A stretch of DNA of 64,000 nucleotides from Nonomuraea montanisoli (lineage in GTDB: Bacteria; Actinomycetota; Actinomycetes; Streptosporangiales; Streptosporangiaceae), in contig NZ_JABWGN010000010.1 of NCBI RefSeq assembly GCF_013363975.1, positions 124,001-188,000 of the forward strand, read 5' to 3'. The notes under the pieces are model-generated. The model was not told where the DNA came from and searched no databases. It saw only the letters and a list, made by a program, of their open reading frames with translations. The position numbers and the translations under genes were made by a program. This document shows, in pieces, positions 26,506-36,482 of this stretch. The stretch's first letter is position 1; each line of letters starts with the position of its first letter.

Positions 26506-27684
26506 TTATTCCCCGATAATCGCGTCCACGAAGACCTCGGGATCGAAGGGCGCCAGGTCGTCGGCCCCCTCGCCGAGACCGGCCAGCTTGACCGGAACCC
26601 CCAGCTCCCGCTGGACCGAGATGACGATGCCGCCCTTGGCCGTGCCGTCGAGCTTGGTCAGCGCGATGCCGGTGATGTTGACCACCTCGCCGAACACCTG
26701 GGCCTGGCGCATGCCGTTCTGGCCCGTGGTCGCGTCGAGGACGAGCAGCACCTCGTCGACGGTGGCCTTCTTCTCGATGACCCGCTTGACCTTGCCCAGC
26801 TCGTCCATCAGGCCCGTCTTGGTGTGCAGCCGGCCGGCCGTGTCGACGATGACCACGTCGGCCTTGTCCTCGATGCCCTTGGAGACGGCGTCGAAGGCCA
26901 CCGAGGCCGGGTCGCCGCCCTCCGGGCCGCGCACGGTCTCGGCGCCGACGCGCTCGCCCCAGGTCTGGAGCTGGTCGGCCGCCGCCGCGCGGAACGTGTC
27001 GGCCGCGCCGAGCACGACCTTCTTGCCGTCGCCGACGAGGACGCGGGCGAGCTTGCCGGTGGTGGTGGTCTTGCCGGTGCCGTTGACGCCGACGACCAGC
27101 ACCACCGCGGCCCGCTCGCCGTGCGGCTGGACGTGCAGGGTGCGGTCGAGGTCGGGGTTGACCTGGATGAGGAGCTGCTCGCGCAGCAGCGCGCGCACCT
27201 CTTCGGGGGTGCGGCTGCCGAGCACCTTGACCTTGGTGCGCAGCTCCTCGACGATCGCCTGGGTGGGCGCCACGCCGACGTCGGCCTTGATCAGCAGCTC
27301 CTCGACCTCGTCCCACACCTCGTCGTCGAGGCGGTCGCGGGAGAGCAGGTCGAGCAGGCCGCGGCCGAGCGCGCTCTGCGAGCGGGCCAGCCGGGACCGC
27401 AGCCGCACCATCCGGCCCGCGGACGGGAGCGGGACCTCCACCTCGGGCTTGACGACCATCGGCTCGGCCGGCTTGACCGGCGGGGGGAGCGTGGTGGTCG
27501 CTCCTTCGCCCTCCTCGGCCCCCGTCTTCGGGCGCTCCTTCTCCTCCTGCGGGAGGGGCGCCGTCTCGGGCGGCTCGACCGGCGGCGCGGACTTGCCGCC
27601 CGGCCTGAAGAGCAGGAAGAGGCCGCCCGCCGCCAGCAGGGCGACGACGACCACGATGACTATGACGCCGAGGTAACCATCCAC
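26506..27684 (-). CDS. ftsY: Signal recognition particle receptor FtsY
   Basis: The 392-residue protein has an N-terminal membrane segment (VIVIVVVVALLAAGGLFLLF), an acidic/proline linker, and the SRP NG domain with GVNGTGKTTTTGKLA, AADTFRAAAADQLQTW, DTAGRLHTKTGLM and TKLDGTAKGG. It docks SRP-ribosome complexes at the membrane for co-translational insertion. It lies downstream of smc in the usual actinobacterial order. Confidence 0.97.
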   Translation of the reverse strand: MDGYLGVIVIVVVVALLAAGGLFLLFRPGGKSAPPVEPPETAPLPQEEKERPKTGAEEGEGATTTLPPPVKPAEPMVVKPEVEVPLPSAGRMVRLRSRLARSQSALGRGLLDLLSRDRLDDEVWDEVEELLIKADVGVAPTQAIVEELRTKVKVLGSRTPEEVRALLREQLLIQVNPDLDRTLHVQPHGERAAVVLVVGVNGTGKTTTTGKLARVLVGDGKKVVLGAADTFRAAAADQLQTWGERVGAETVRGPEGGDPASVAFDAVSKGIEDKADVVIVDTAGRLHTKTGLMDELGKVKRVIEKKATVDEVLLVLDATTGQNGMRQAQVFGEVVNITGIALTKLDGTAKGGIVISVQRELGVPVKLAGLGEGADDLAPFDPEVFVDAIIGE

Positions 27685-27740
27685 AAGATGTCAGTTTTCC
27701 AGATCGACTGTCGTGCTCATGCCCAGGGCGGCGCGGCGGG

Positions 27741-27775
27741 CGCGTCAGGTGGGGCTCGCGCCTCAGGCGGGCTCG
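27741..27775 (-). repeat. About 18-bp duplication spanning the smc stop codon
   Basis: cgcgtcaggtggggctcg (27741-27758) and cgcctcaggcgggctcg (27759-27775) are tandem. The second contains the smc stop (27763-27765) and the codons for its last residues. Confidence 0.5.
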
Positions 27776-30700
27776 CGCTCGCGCAGGCGCTGGCTGACCA
27801 CCTGGGTCACGCCGTCACCGCGCATCGACACGCCGTAGAGGGCGTCGGCGATCTCCATCGTGCGCTTGTTGTGGGTGATGACGATGAGCTGTGAGCTCTG
27901 TCGCAGCTCCTCGAACAGCGTGAGCAGCCGCTGCGTGTTGGTGTCGTCGAGCGCCGCCTCGACCTCGTCCATGACGTAGAACGGCGACGGCCGCGCCTTG
28001 AAGATCGACACCAGGAACGCCACCGCGGTCAGCGACCGCTCGCCGCCCGACAGCAGCGACAGCCGCTTGACCTTCTTGCCCGGCGGCCTGGCCTCCACCT
28101 CGATGCCGGTGGTCAGCATGTCCTCGGGGTCGGTGAGCACCAGCCGGCCCTCGCCGCCCGGGAAGACCCGGCCGAAGACCTGGTCGAACTCCCGCGCCAC
28201 GTCCTCGTAGGCGGAGGCGAACATCTGCTGCACCCGGTCGTCGACCTCCTTGACCACGGTCAGCAGGTCGCGCCGCGTCTTCTTGAGGTCTTCGAGCTGG
28301 GAGTTGAGGAACGCGTGCCGCTCCTCCAGCGCCGCGAACTCCTCCAGCGCCAGTGGGTTGACCTTGCCGAGCTGCTGCATCTGCCGCTCGGCCGCGCGGG
28401 CCCGCTTCTCCTGCTCCTCCCGCACGTACGGCACGGGCGGCTCGCCCGGCACCGGAGCGTCGGGCCCGTACTCGGCGATCAGCGTCTCGGTCTCGACGCC
28501 GAACTCGTCCATGGCCCGCTGCTCCATCTGCTCCAGGCGCAGCCGCTGCTCGGTGCGGGCCACCTCGCTGCCGTGGGCCCGGTTGACCAGCTTGTCCAGC
28601 TCTCCCGTGAGCTCGCGCACCCGCAGGCGCACCTGCTTGAGCTCGGCGTCGACGGCGACGCGGGCGAGGTCGGCGTCGTCGCGCTCGCGCGCGGCCAGCT
28701 CGACGGACGCGCTCAGGGCGGTCAGCACCTGCTTCGCGCCCCGGGTGACGGCCTCGGCCACGGCCGCCTGACGGCGCCGCCGGGCGCGCTGGGCGGCCGC
28801 CTGGGCGCGTTCCTGGCGCTCCCGCTGCGCGGCCCTCAGCAGGCCGTCGGCGCGGCCCTCGATGCCCTTGACACGCTCCTCGGCGGTGCGGACCTGCAGG
28901 CCCGCCTCCATCTCCCGCTGGCGGGCCGCCTGGCAGGCGGCGGCCAGCTCGTCACGGGCGTCGGTGGTGGGCTCGGTCTCCAGCTCCTGGGCGTACTCGG
29001 CCTCGGCGAAGCGCATCTCCAGCTCGGCCAGCTCCTCCAGGCCCTCGGCCCGGGCCTCCTCGGCGGCCGTGACGCTGCGCGCCAGCCGCTCGGCCTCGTC
29101 GTGGGCGGCCTTGGCGGCGGCTTCGAGCTGCGCGAGGCGGCGGGCGGCGTCGGCGCCGCGCTGGTCGGCCTCGCGCTGGCGGGCCCTGACCTGGTCCAGC
29201 GTGCCCTGGGCGGCGCTCACGGCGGCCTGGGCGGTGTCGGCGGCGCTCTGGGCCTCGGTGACGGCCGCCTGGGCCGCCTCCACGGCCGCCTGCGCCTCCT
29301 GCTCGGCGGCCAGCGCCTCGTCGAGGCCGGCGGCGGTCCGCCCGGCGCGCGCCTCGGCCTCCTCCAGGTCGGCGAGGGCGTCGTCGAGCGCCGCGCGCAC
29401 CTGCAGGACGGACGTGCCGCCCTCGGAGCCGCCGCTGGCCAGGTGCGCGGCGACCAGATCGCCTCCCCTGGTGACGGCGCGAAGCTCGGGGTGCGCCTCG
29501 GCGAGGCGGCGCGCGGCGGCCAGGTCGTTGACGACGACGACGCCGTCGAGCACGCGCGCGACGGCCGCCTTCAGCGGTGCGGGCACGCCGACCAGGTCGG
29601 CCGCCCACTCCCCGCCCTCGGGCGCCGCCCCACGCTCCGCCACGCCGCCGACGACCCCGATGGAGCCGCCACCGGAAGCCCCCGCCATGTCCTCGGGCGA
29701 CCCTGCCGTGCCGTTCGCGGAGCCTGTCACGAGGAGGGTGGCCTGGCCGGCCTCCTTGAGGCGGAGCAGTTCGAGCGCCTCCACGGCCGTGCCCACCGAC
29801 TCGACCGCGACGGCCTCGGCCACCGGTCCGAGCACGGCCGCGACGGCCGCCTCGGCGCCCGGCGTGACCTGGAGCGAGGCCGCCAGCGGCCCCAGCACCC
29901 CGGACAGGCCCGTCTCCATCAGCGCCGCGCCGCCGTCGGCGCCCCGGGAAAGCCCCAGCTCCAGCGCCTCGGCGCGGGCGCGCAGCGCGGCCACGGCCCG
30001 CTGGGCCTCCTGGTCGGCGGCGCGGGCCGTGCCGACCCGCGCCTTGGCGGCCTGGAGCGTTTCACGCGGACCGCCGAGCGCCGCCCGCGCCTGCTCGACG
30101 CCGGCCCTGGCCTCCTCCGCCGCGGCGCGCGCCTCCTCGACCACCGCCTGCGCGGTGGACAGCTCCTCGGCCAGCGCCGGGTCGGCGGCGGGCTCCTCGC
30201 TGCGCCGCTCCTCCAGGTCGTCGAGGGCGCGCCGCTCGCGCTCGGTCGCGTCGGCGACCGCCTTGGTCAGGCGGCCGATCTCCTCCTCGGCCGCGCGCGA
30301 CCTGCTGCGCACGGAGTCGACCTGGCCGCGCAGCCGGGCCAGGCCCTCGCGGCGGTCGGCGGCGGCGCGGGCGGCCATCGCGAGCCGCCGCTCCTCCGCG
30401 GCCAGCTCGGTCTCGGTCTCGGCGCGCCGCTCGGCCGCGCCGTCGAGGAGCTCCTGCGCGGCCTCCAGCTCGGCGCGCAGCACCAGCTCGCGCTCACGCA
30501 TGTCGCCGGCCTCGCGTTCGAGGTCCTCGGGGTCGCGGCCGCGGCGCTCGATGGAGGCGGCGTCGAGGGCGTGCCGGTGGCGCTCGGCGGCGAGCTGCTC
30601 CAGGCCGGTCAGGCGTTCGCGCAGCGACGACAGCCGGAACCAGGTCTGCTGGGCGGCGCTCAGCCGCGGCTGGGCCTCGGCCTCGGCGGTCTCCAGGGCG

Positions 30701-31509
30701 GCCTCGCGCTGCTGACCCTCGGCCAGCTCGGTCTCGACCTGGGCGCGCCGGGCGAGGACGGCGGCCTCGTCGGCCGCCTCGCGTTCCAGGGTGGCGCGCA
30801 GGATGCCCATGTCGTCGGCCAGCAGCCGCAGCCGCGCGTCGCGCAGGTCGGCCTGGATCACCGCGGCCTTGCGGGCGATCTCGGCCTGGCGGCCCAGCGG
30901 CTTGAGCTGGCGGCGCAGCTCGGTGGCGAGGTCCTGGACGCGGGTCAGGTTGGCCTGCATCGCGTCGAGCTTGCGCAGCGCCTTCTCCTTGCGCTTGCGG
31001 TGCTTCAGGACGCCCGCGGCCTCCTCGATGAACGCCCGGCGGTCCTCGGGGCCCGCGTGCAGCACGGCGTCGAGCTGGCCCTGACCGACGATGACGTGCA
31101 TCTCGCGGCCGATGCCCGAGTCGGACAGCAGCTCCTGGATGTCGAGCAGCCGGCAGGTGTCGCCGTTGATGGCGTACTCGCTCTGCCCGGACCGGAACAT
31201 CAGCCGGCTGATCGTCACCTCGGTGTAGTCGATCGGCAGCGCGCCGTCGGTGTTGTCGATGGTGAGCGTGACCTCGGCGCGGCCCAGCGGGGGCCGGGAC
31301 GAGGTGCCGGCGAAGATGACGTCCTCCATCTTGCCGCCGCGCAGCGACTTGGCGCTGTGCTCGCCCATGACCCAGGCCAGGGCGTCGACGACGTTGGACT
31401 TGCCCGAGCCGTTGGGACCGACCACGCAGGTGATGCCCGGCTCGAAGCGCAGGGCGGTGGCGGAGGCGAAGGACTTGAAGCCGCGCAGGGTGAGGGTCTT
31501 CAAATGCAA
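27763..31509 (-). CDS. smc: Chromosome segregation protein SMC
   Basis: The 1,248-residue condensin ATPase has Walker A VVGPNGSGKSNVVDALAW near residue 30, two long coiled coils, a hinge at roughly residues 510-690, signature LLSGGERSLTAVAFLVSIF and Walker B FYVMDEVEAALDD. The hinge carries a Gly/Ala/Ser-rich insertion (near SPEDMAGASGGGSIGVVGGV). It compacts and aligns chromosome arms with ScpA/ScpB. The coding strand is extremely GC-rich, so the opposite strand shows long open frames with no support. Confidence 0.97.
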   Translation of the reverse strand: MHLKTLTLRGFKSFASATALRFEPGITCVVGPNGSGKSNVVDALAWVMGEHSAKSLRGGKMEDVIFAGTSSRPPLGRAEVTLTIDNTDGALPIDYTEVTISRLMFRSGQSEYAINGDTCRLLDIQELLSDSGIGREMHVIVGQGQLDAVLHAGPEDRRAFIEEAAGVLKHRKRKEKALRKLDAMQANLTRVQDLATELRRQLKPLGRQAEIARKAAVIQADLRDARLRLLADDMGILRATLEREAADEAAVLARRAQVETELAEGQQREAALETAEAEAQPRLSAAQQTWFRLSSLRERLTGLEQLAAERHRHALDAASIERRGRDPEDLEREAGDMRERELVLRAELEAAQELLDGAAERRAETETELAAEERRLAMAARAAADRREGLARLRGQVDSVRSRSRAAEEEIGRLTKAVADATERERRALDDLEERRSEEPAADPALAEELSTAQAVVEEARAAAEEARAGVEQARAALGGPRETLQAAKARVGTARAADQEAQRAVAALRARAEALELGLSRGADGGAALMETGLSGVLGPLAASLQVTPGAEAAVAAVLGPVAEAVAVESVGTAVEALELLRLKEAGQATLLVTGSANGTAGSPEDMAGASGGGSIGVVGGVAERGAAPEGGEWAADLVGVPAPLKAAVARVLDGVVVVNDLAAARRLAEAHPELRAVTRGGDLVAAHLASGGSEGGTSVLQVRAALDDALADLEEAEARAGRTAAGLDEALAAEQEAQAAVEAAQAAVTEAQSAADTAQAAVSAAQGTLDQVRARQREADQRGADAARRLAQLEAAAKAAHDEAERLARSVTAAEEARAEGLEELAELEMRFAEAEYAQELETEPTTDARDELAAACQAARQREMEAGLQVRTAEERVKGIEGRADGLLRAAQRERQERAQAAAQRARRRRQAAVAEAVTRGAKQVLTALSASVELAARERDDADLARVAVDAELKQVRLRVRELTGELDKLVNRAHGSEVARTEQRLRLEQMEQRAMDEFGVETETLIAEYGPDAPVPGEPPVPYVREEQEKRARAAERQMQQLGKVNPLALEEFAALEERHAFLNSQLEDLKKTRRDLLTVVKEVDDRVQQMFASAYEDVAREFDQVFGRVFPGGEGRLVLTDPEDMLTTGIEVEARPPGKKVKRLSLLSGGERSLTAVAFLVSIFKARPSPFYVMDEVEAALDDTNTQRLLTLFEELRQSSQLIVITHNKRTMEIADALYGVSMRGDGVTQVVSQRLREREPA

Positions 31510-31647
31510 GTGCCGGCCCCCTTCTCCCTGAACGGACTTCGGGAAAGCCTACTGGTCCGCGCGCCCCGTCGCTGGCCACCACGGTGGCGTCATCGCGGGA
31601 AGCCGGAAAGAGGGTGTCAAGACATTCCGAATGAGGGCAAATAACAA

Positions 31648-31670
31648 GGGACGCCTCGCCGAGACGTCCC
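31648..31670 (-). terminator. Terminator after the small coiled-coil gene
   Basis: The stem GGGACG/CGTCCC with an inner CTC/GAG pairing is followed on the minus strand by TTGTTATTTG. It lies just downstream of the 64-residue gene and upstream of smc. Confidence 0.65.
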
Positions 31671-31693
31671 TCAATCTTGCGTTCCGATCACTC

Positions 31694-31888
31694 TCAGGTG
31701 AGTGCCGGCTCGCGCTCCTGCATGCGGCTGAGCGCCTCATCGCGGGTTTGCGCCGCAAGAGCGTCATTCTGAGCCTGAAGTCGGATGAGTTCTGCCTCCA
31801 GGTCACGGATCCGCTGCTGCAGACGCCGCATCTCCGAGACCATTCGAGGGTCAGGACCACCGACGTGGCCGAGTAGAGCCTTCGCCAT
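31694..31888 (-). CDS. Small coiled-coil protein of unknown function
   Basis: The 64-residue protein has a short N-terminal MAKALLGHVGGPDPRMVSEM and then a heptad-rich helix, MRRLQQRIRDLEAELIRLQA. GGAGG lies 10-14 bases upstream of the ATG. A promoter-like TATAGT upstream and a terminator downstream suggest its own transcription unit beside smc. I recognise it only as a small coiled-coil protein; the function is unknown. Confidence 0.75.
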   Translation of the reverse strand: MAKALLGHVGGPDPRMVSEMRRLQQRIRDLEAELIRLQAQNDALAAQTRDEALSRMQEREPALT

Positions 31889-32044
31889 GGTAAAGGGTCC
31901 TCCACGCTGAGTGACCAGACTGGTTCGCGCACTTCATATTCCGCGGGAGGGGTGCGCGTGGTACTTAACAAGAGTCGCACCGGCAGTGTGGGCGGTCAAG
32001 TCGAACGGACCGCCACGCCCCTCGCGGGGCACTCCCGGCATATA

Positions 32045-32074
32045 ACTATACCCCATTTGGGCGGTTTAGCGAAA
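32045..32074 (-). promoter_or_regulatory. Possible promoter of the small coiled-coil gene
   Basis: The -10 TATAGT (minus strand, 32045-32050) lies 18 bases from TTTCGC at 32069-32074. The -10 is good and the -35 poor. The leader would be about 155 bases, in a region without other genes. Confidence 0.35.
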
Positions 32075-32078
32075 GCGG

Positions 32079-32357
32079 CTACCGCTCCCTGAAACCCCCC
32101 AAACCACCTCGGACTTCACTCCACCTCTCCACTACTCCATCGACTCTTCCCGGCGTGTCGCAACCCCGCAGCAACTCCAGCAGCTTGACGCACGCCTCGC
32201 GCGGCCCCTCGGCGACCACCTCGACACGCCCGTCGTCCGTGTTGCGCGCCCAGCCGGCCAGGCCGAGCTCCAGCGCCCGTGCCCTGGTCCACCAGCGGAA
32301 GCCGACGCCCTGCACGCGTCCCCTGACCCAGGCGGTCAGCCGTACGCTCTCCTCCAC
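32079..32357 (-). CDS. acyP: Acylphosphatase
   Basis: The 92-residue protein has the acylphosphatase signature [20 protein letters not shown] with the catalytic Arg, then [19 protein letters not shown] with the catalytic Asn. It hydrolyses acyl phosphates in the cytosol. The position between mutM and smc matches the common actinobacterial order once the accessory LysR/MFS pair is discounted. Confidence 0.93.
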   Translation of the reverse strand: MEESVRLTAWVRGRVQGVGFRWWTRARALELGLAGWARNTDDGRVEVVAEGPREACVKLLELLRGCDTPGRVDGVVERWSEVRGGLGGFRER

Positions 32358-32410
32358 GCTCCACCCCTCCCCGACACCTCACCGGCCGCCCGGCGCACGC
32401 GCGGCACACG

Positions 32411-33316
32411 TCACGCCACCTGGCGGCACGCCTCCGGACCCGCCACGCCCGCGGCCGCCTCGGCGAAGGCGCGTACCGCGGCCGTCGCCCCCGCCCGCGG
32501 CCACGCCAGCCCGAGCACCGACGCCGGCAGGCCCGTCACCGGCACGAACACCACGTCCCGGCGCTCGTGGTAGGCCGCCGTCGGCGTGCAGAACAGCATG
32601 CCGCCGCGGCCGAGCGCGACCAGCGTGATGCCCTCCTGGCTGGTGGCGACCGTACCTCCTCGCCGGATGGGCCGGCCCGCCGGGGTGCGCTCGGGCGCGA
32701 CCAGCTCGCGCCAGGCCCGCGGCGCGGGGCCGCCCGGCTCGATCAGCGGCAGCCCGGCCAGCTCCTCCGCGTCCACGGCGCGCCGGTCCGCGAGCGGGTG
32801 GCCGGCGGGCAGGCCCAGGCTGACCGGCACCCGGTTCAGGCCGGCCCCCGTCTCCAGGTCCGGCTCGTCCACCGGCAGCAGCGTGAACGTCACGTCCACC
32901 AGCCCCGCGCGCAGCCGCCCGAACGGGTCGGACAGCGGCACCTCCACCAGCCGCACCTCGCACGAGGGGTACAGCGCCTCGAAGGCCCGTACGGACGCGG
33001 TGACGAGGTCGGTCGGCGTGCCGAGGAAGCCGACGCGCAGCACGCCCGTCACCTGGCGGGCCGCCGCCCTGGCCCGGTCCACCGCGTCGCGCAGCCCGTC
33101 GTACGCCGGTCGCAGGTCCGCGAGGAAACGCTCGCCGAGCGGCGTCAGCCGCACCCGTCTGCTGGTCCGGTCGAACAGCCGGGCGCCGATCCGCGTCTCC
33201 AGCGCCCGTACGAGCTGGCTGACCCGGCCCGGCGACAGGTACAGCCGGTCGGCGGCCCGCGCGAAGTGAAGCTCCTCACTGAGCACCACGAAGCACTCCA
33301 GTTCCCTGAACTCCAT
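32411..33316 (-). CDS. LysR-family transcriptional regulator
   Basis: About 301 residues. An N-terminal winged helix (FRELECFVVLSEELHFARAA, LSPGRVSQLVRALETRIGAR, LFDRTSRRVRLTPLGERFL) is followed by a LysR substrate domain. The ATG at 33316 has AAGGGG five bases upstream. It is divergent from an MFS gene; a T-N11-A palindrome lies between them, so it probably controls that gene. Confidence 0.92.
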   Translation of the reverse strand: MEFRELECFVVLSEELHFARAADRLYLSPGRVSQLVRALETRIGARLFDRTSRRVRLTPLGERFLADLRPAYDGLRDAVDRARAAARQVTGVLRVGFLGTPTDLVTASVRAFEALYPSCEVRLVEVPLSDPFGRLRAGLVDVTFTLLPVDEPDLETGAGLNRVPVSLGLPAGHPLADRRAVDAEELAGLPLIEPGGPAPRAWRELVAPERTPAGRPIRRGGTVATSQEGITLVALGRGGMLFCTPTAAYHERRDVVFVPVTGLPASVLGLAWPRAGATAAVRAFAEAAAGVAGPEACRQVA

Positions 33317-33325
33317 CCTCACCCC

Positions 33326-33338
33326 TTAGTCCAGCTAA
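33326..33338. promoter_or_regulatory. LysR-type operator TTAGTCCAGCTAA
   Basis: TTAG-N5-CTAA is a 13-base dyad of the T-N11-A type. It lies nine bases upstream of the LysR start, in the divergent region with the MFS gene. Confidence 0.55.
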
Positions 33339-33395
33339 ACCTTGCCTGAGCGTCCCGTCATTGTTCCCCCGGCGCCAGGGTCGAAGGCTTGGGTC

Positions 33396-34577
33396 ATGAC
33401 CACCACTGTCTCCCATCCCGCCCCCGTGAAGACGGCGCGCCCCCTCGCCGTGGCCGCCGTCGCGGCGGGCACCTTCACCATTGTCACCAGCGAGATGCTG
33501 CCCGTCGGCCTGCTGACCCCGATCGGCGCCGACCTGGGCGTCTCTGACGGCACGGCCGGCCTGATGATGACCGCCCCCGGCCTCGTCGCCGCCGTCGCCG
33601 CGCCGCTGATCACGCTGGCCGCGCGGCGCCTGGACCGCCGCCTGGTGCTGTGCGGACTGATGGCGCTGCTCGCCGCCGCCAACCTGCTGGCGGCGCTGGC
33701 GCCGGTCTACCCGATCATGCTGGCGGCGCGGGTGCTGACGGGGGTGAGCATCGGCGGGTTCTGGGCGTTCGCGGTGGGCCTGGCGGTGCGGCTGGTGCCG
33801 GAACCGCTGGTCGGCAGGGCCGCGGCGACGATCGCGTCGGGCATCGCGGTGGCGTCCGTGCTGGGCGTGCCCGCCGGGACGCTCGTCTCCTCGGTCGCGG
33901 GCTGGCGGGCGGCGTTCGCGGCCGTCGCGCTGCTCGCCGTGCTCCTGTGCGTCGCGCTGGCCCGGCTGCTGCCGGCTCTGCCCGCCGAGCGGGCCGCGCG
34001 CGTGTCGGACCTGTGGCGGGTGTGGCGCACGGGTCCGCTCAGGGTGGTGCTCGTCGTGACCGCCCTCGTGGTGACCGGCCACTTCGCGGCCTACACCTAC
34101 GTCCGGCCGTTCCTGGAGCAGGCGGCGGGCGCGGGCGCCACGGCCGTGAGCGCCGTCCTGCTCGGGTACGGCGTCGCCGGTGTAGCGGGCAACTTCGCGG
34201 CCGGCGCGCGGGCGGCCCGGCGCCCCCGGGGCGTGCTCGTGACGCTCGCCCTGCTCATCGGGGTCGCGACCGCGGTCCTCGCCGCCGCGCCCGGCTCGAT
34301 CGGCACGGCGACGGCCCTGCTCGTGCTCTGGGGCGTGGCTTACGGGGGCGTGTCGGTGACCCTGCAGATGTGGATCGTCCGGGCCGGCGGCGGTGAGGCG
34401 GGCATGGCCATGCTGACCGCGGTCTTCAACGCGGCCATCTCGCTCGGCGCGTTCGCCGGCGGGCGGGTGGTGGACGGGGCGTCGGCCCCCGCCGTCATGT
34501 GGCTCGGCGCGGGGCTGTCGCTGGCTGCCGCGGCCGTCGCTGGCATCGCGGGCAGGAGAACGACGAACGGTTCATGA
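33396..34577 (+). CDS. MFS transporter (DHA1-type, sugar/drug efflux-like)
   Basis: The 393-residue transporter has about twelve membrane segments, with [20 protein letters not shown] at the N-terminus and [20 protein letters not shown] in the fifth segment. It resembles the AraJ/NepI-like DHA1 exporters. The ATG at 33396 fits the family start; in-frame codons before it are unconserved. The partner LysR gene is divergent. The last 83 bases overlap mutM on the other strand. Confidence 0.9.
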   Translation: MTTTVSHPAPVKTARPLAVAAVAAGTFTIVTSEMLPVGLLTPIGADLGVSDGTAGLMMTAPGLVAAVAAPLITLAARRLDRRLVLCGLMALLAAANLLAALAPVYPIMLAARVLTGVSIGGFWAFAVGLAVRLVPEPLVGRAAATIASGIAVASVLGVPAGTLVSSVAGWRAAFAAVALLAVLLCVALARLLPALPAERAARVSDLWRVWRTGPLRVVLVVTALVVTGHFAAYTYVRPFLEQAAGAGATAVSAVLLGYGVAGVAGNFAAGARAARRPRGVLVTLALLIGVATAVLAAAPGSIGTATALLVLWGVAYGGVSVTLQMWIVRAGGGEAGMAMLTAVFNAAISLGAFAGGRVVDGASAPAVMWLGAGLSLAAAAVAGIAGRRTTNGS

Positions 34578-35370
34578 ACGCGTCGCGGATGATGGCGCTG
34601 CCGCAGCGCGAGCAGGGCAGGTCGCGGCGGCCGTACACCTCCAGGGAGCGCTCGAAGTAGCCGCTCTCGCCGTTGACGTTGACGTACAGGCTGTCGAACG
34701 ACGTGCCGCCCTGGCGCAGCGCGGCCGCCATGACCTCGCGGACCCCGGCGAGCAACTCGGCGATCTTCGGCCGGGTGAGCGACTGCGTGGGGTGCGCCCA
34801 GTGCAGCCGGGCCAGCCACAGCGCCTCGTCGGCGTAGATGTTGCCGACGCCGCTGATCAGGCTCTGGTCGAGCAGGGCCCGCTTGACCTCGGTGCGCTTG
34901 CGGCGCAGGGCGGCGGCGAACCGGTCGTCGTCGAACGCCTCCTCGAACGGGTCGGGGGCGATGTGCGAGATCGGCGCGGGCACGCCGCCCTCCATCGGCG
35001 TCAGCATGACGTGGCCGAACGTGCGCTGGTCGACGAAGCGCAGCTCGGGACCGCCGTCGGTGAAGGCGAGCCGGAGGCGCAGGTGCTTCTCCAGCGGGGA
35101 GTCCGGATCCACGACGAGGAGCTGCCCGCTCATGCCCAGATGGGCCATGAGCGCCTCCTCGGCGCCCGACAGGGGCATCCACAGGTACTTGCCGCGCCGC
35201 TCGGCGGACAGCAGCACCCGGCCCTTCAGCCGCGCGGCGAACTCCTCGGCGCCCGGCACGTGCCGGCGCACCGCCCGCGGGTGCAGCACCTCGGCCGCGG
35301 CGATCTCGCGCCCGGCGACCCACTGCGCGAGGCCGCGCCGGACGACCTCGACCTCCGGCAGCTCAGGCAC
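34495..35370 (-). CDS. mutM: Formamidopyrimidine-DNA glycosylase
   Basis: The 291-residue enzyme begins [14 protein letters not shown], where Pro2 and Glu3 are the catalytic residues, has the conserved [10 protein letters not shown] and [13 protein letters not shown] segments and ends with the zinc finger [20 protein letters not shown] followed by CPRC. It removes 8-oxoguanine and related lesions. It follows rnc by one base, so the two are likely coupled. The tail beyond the zinc finger overlaps the convergent MFS gene. Confidence 0.97.
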   Translation of the reverse strand: MPELPEVEVVRRGLAQWVAGREIAAAEVLHPRAVRRHVPGAEEFAARLKGRVLLSAERRGKYLWMPLSGAEEALMAHLGMSGQLLVVDPDSPLEKHLRLRLAFTDGGPELRFVDQRTFGHVMLTPMEGGVPAPISHIAPDPFEEAFDDDRFAAALRRKRTEVKRALLDQSLISGVGNIYADEALWLARLHWAHPTQSLTRPKIAELLAGVREVMAAALRQGGTSFDSLYVNVNGESGYFERSLEVYGRRDLPCSRCGSAIIRDAFMNRSSFSCPRCQRRPRQPATAPRRAT

Positions 35371-35371
35371 C

Positions 35372-36112
35372 CTAGCCCGCCGGCTGGCTCTCGCGCTGCT
35401 CGCGGCGGGCCCGGATGCGGGTCCAGGCCGCCTCGGCCGCCTGCTGCTCGGCCTCCTTCTTGCTGCGCCCGTTGCCCGAGCCGTAGGACTCGCCGCCCAC
35501 GCGCACCTCGGCGGTGAACGACTTGGCGTGGTCGGGCCCGCTCTCCTCGACGTGGTACTCGGGCACGCCGAGCGCCTCGGAGGCGGTGAGCTCCTGCAGG
35601 GAGGTCTTCCAGTCCAGCCCGGCGCCGAGCGAGGCCGAGCGGACGATCAGCGGGTCGAAGAGCAGATGGACCACGCGGAACGCCTCGTCGAGGCCCTTGT
35701 CGACGTAGACGGCGCCGATCAGCGCCTCCAGGGTGTCGGCCAGGATCGACGACTTGTCACGCCCGCCGGTGCCCTCCTCGCCCCTGCCGAGCCGCAGGAA
35801 CCGGCCGAGGCCGAGGCCGCGGGCGACGTCGGCCAGGGCGCGCATGTTGACCACCGCGGCCCGCAGCTTGGCCAGCTGGCCCTCGGGCAGGTCGGGGTGG
35901 TTGCGGTAGAGGGTGTCGGTGACCACCAGGCCCAGCACCGAGTCGCCGAGGAACTCCAGGCGCTCGTTGGTGGGCAGGCCGCCGTTCTCGTACGCGTAGG
36001 AGCGGTGCGTCAGCGCCCGCTCGAGAATGTCGGGATCGAGGCTGATCGACAGCACTCGCTCCAGCTCTGCTCTGGCGACCTCCACGGCCACCGGCTTGGG
36101 ACCTGCGCCCAC
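35372..36112 (-). CDS. rnc: Ribonuclease III
   Basis: The 246-residue enzyme has the catalytic signature [18 protein letters not shown], a second acidic segment [15 protein letters not shown], and a C-terminal double-stranded RNA-binding domain ([36 protein letters not shown]). It starts with GTG after GAGGAGGAAACCC. It processes rRNA precursors and structured mRNAs. Confidence 0.97.
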   Translation of the reverse strand: MGAGPKPVAVEVARAELERVLSISLDPDILERALTHRSYAYENGGLPTNERLEFLGDSVLGLVVTDTLYRNHPDLPEGQLAKLRAAVVNMRALADVARGLGLGRFLRLGRGEEGTGGRDKSSILADTLEALIGAVYVDKGLDEAFRVVHLLFDPLIVRSASLGAGLDWKTSLQELTASEALGVPEYHVEESGPDHAKSFTAEVRVGGESYGSGNGRSKKEAEQQAAEAAWTRIRARREQRESQPAG

Positions 36113-36252
36113 GGGTTTCCTCCTCGGACACCTTCACCTGGCGCGACGGCTGCGGAGGATGCCCGAAAACGTGGTGGGCGTCGGGGGTACAGAGCCCCGG
36201 CGTCCACCACGACCGCGGGCGAGCCGCCGCCGCACGCGACTGAGACGTTCAC

Positions 36253-36283
36253 GCCGACCGGGGCACAATGGCACCCGGTCGGC
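36253..36283 (-). terminator. Hairpin downstream of rpmF
   Basis: A 10-bp stem, GCCGACCGGG/CCCGGTCGGC, has an 11-base loop and lies 19 bases after the rpmF stop. No T-run follows, so it may be a processing site or weak terminator before rnc. Confidence 0.45.
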
Positions 36284-36301
36284 ATCACGTCAACTGCGAG
36301 A

Positions 36302-36481
36302 TCAGGCGGACGGCTCGATGACCTGACGACGGTTGTAGGTGCCGCAGGTGGGGCACGCGATGTGCGGCTGCTTGGGCGAACGGCACTGCGGGCAGCTCAC
36401 CAGGGCGACAGCAGTCGTCTTCCACTGGGAGCGACGGGCGCGGGTGTTGCTCCGCGACATCTTTCGCTTCGGGACGGCCAC
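36302..36481 (-). CDS. rpmF: 50S ribosomal protein L32
   Basis: The 59-residue protein reads MAVPKRKMSRSNTRARRSQW at the start and keeps the four zinc-ligand cysteines (CPQC and CPTC). The GTG start has AGGAGAAGTGAC upstream, and only one base separates it from the DUF177 stop, so translation is coupled. Confidence 0.96.
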   Translation of the reverse strand: MAVPKRKMSRSNTRARRSQWKTTAVALVSCPQCRSPKQPHIACPTCGTYNRRQVIEPSA

Positions 36482-36482
36482 G

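Noticed and set aside
28315-31644. 1,109-codon frame antisense to smc
   Set aside because: A result of strong third-position GC on the smc strand; repetitive Leu/Gly/Arg composition.
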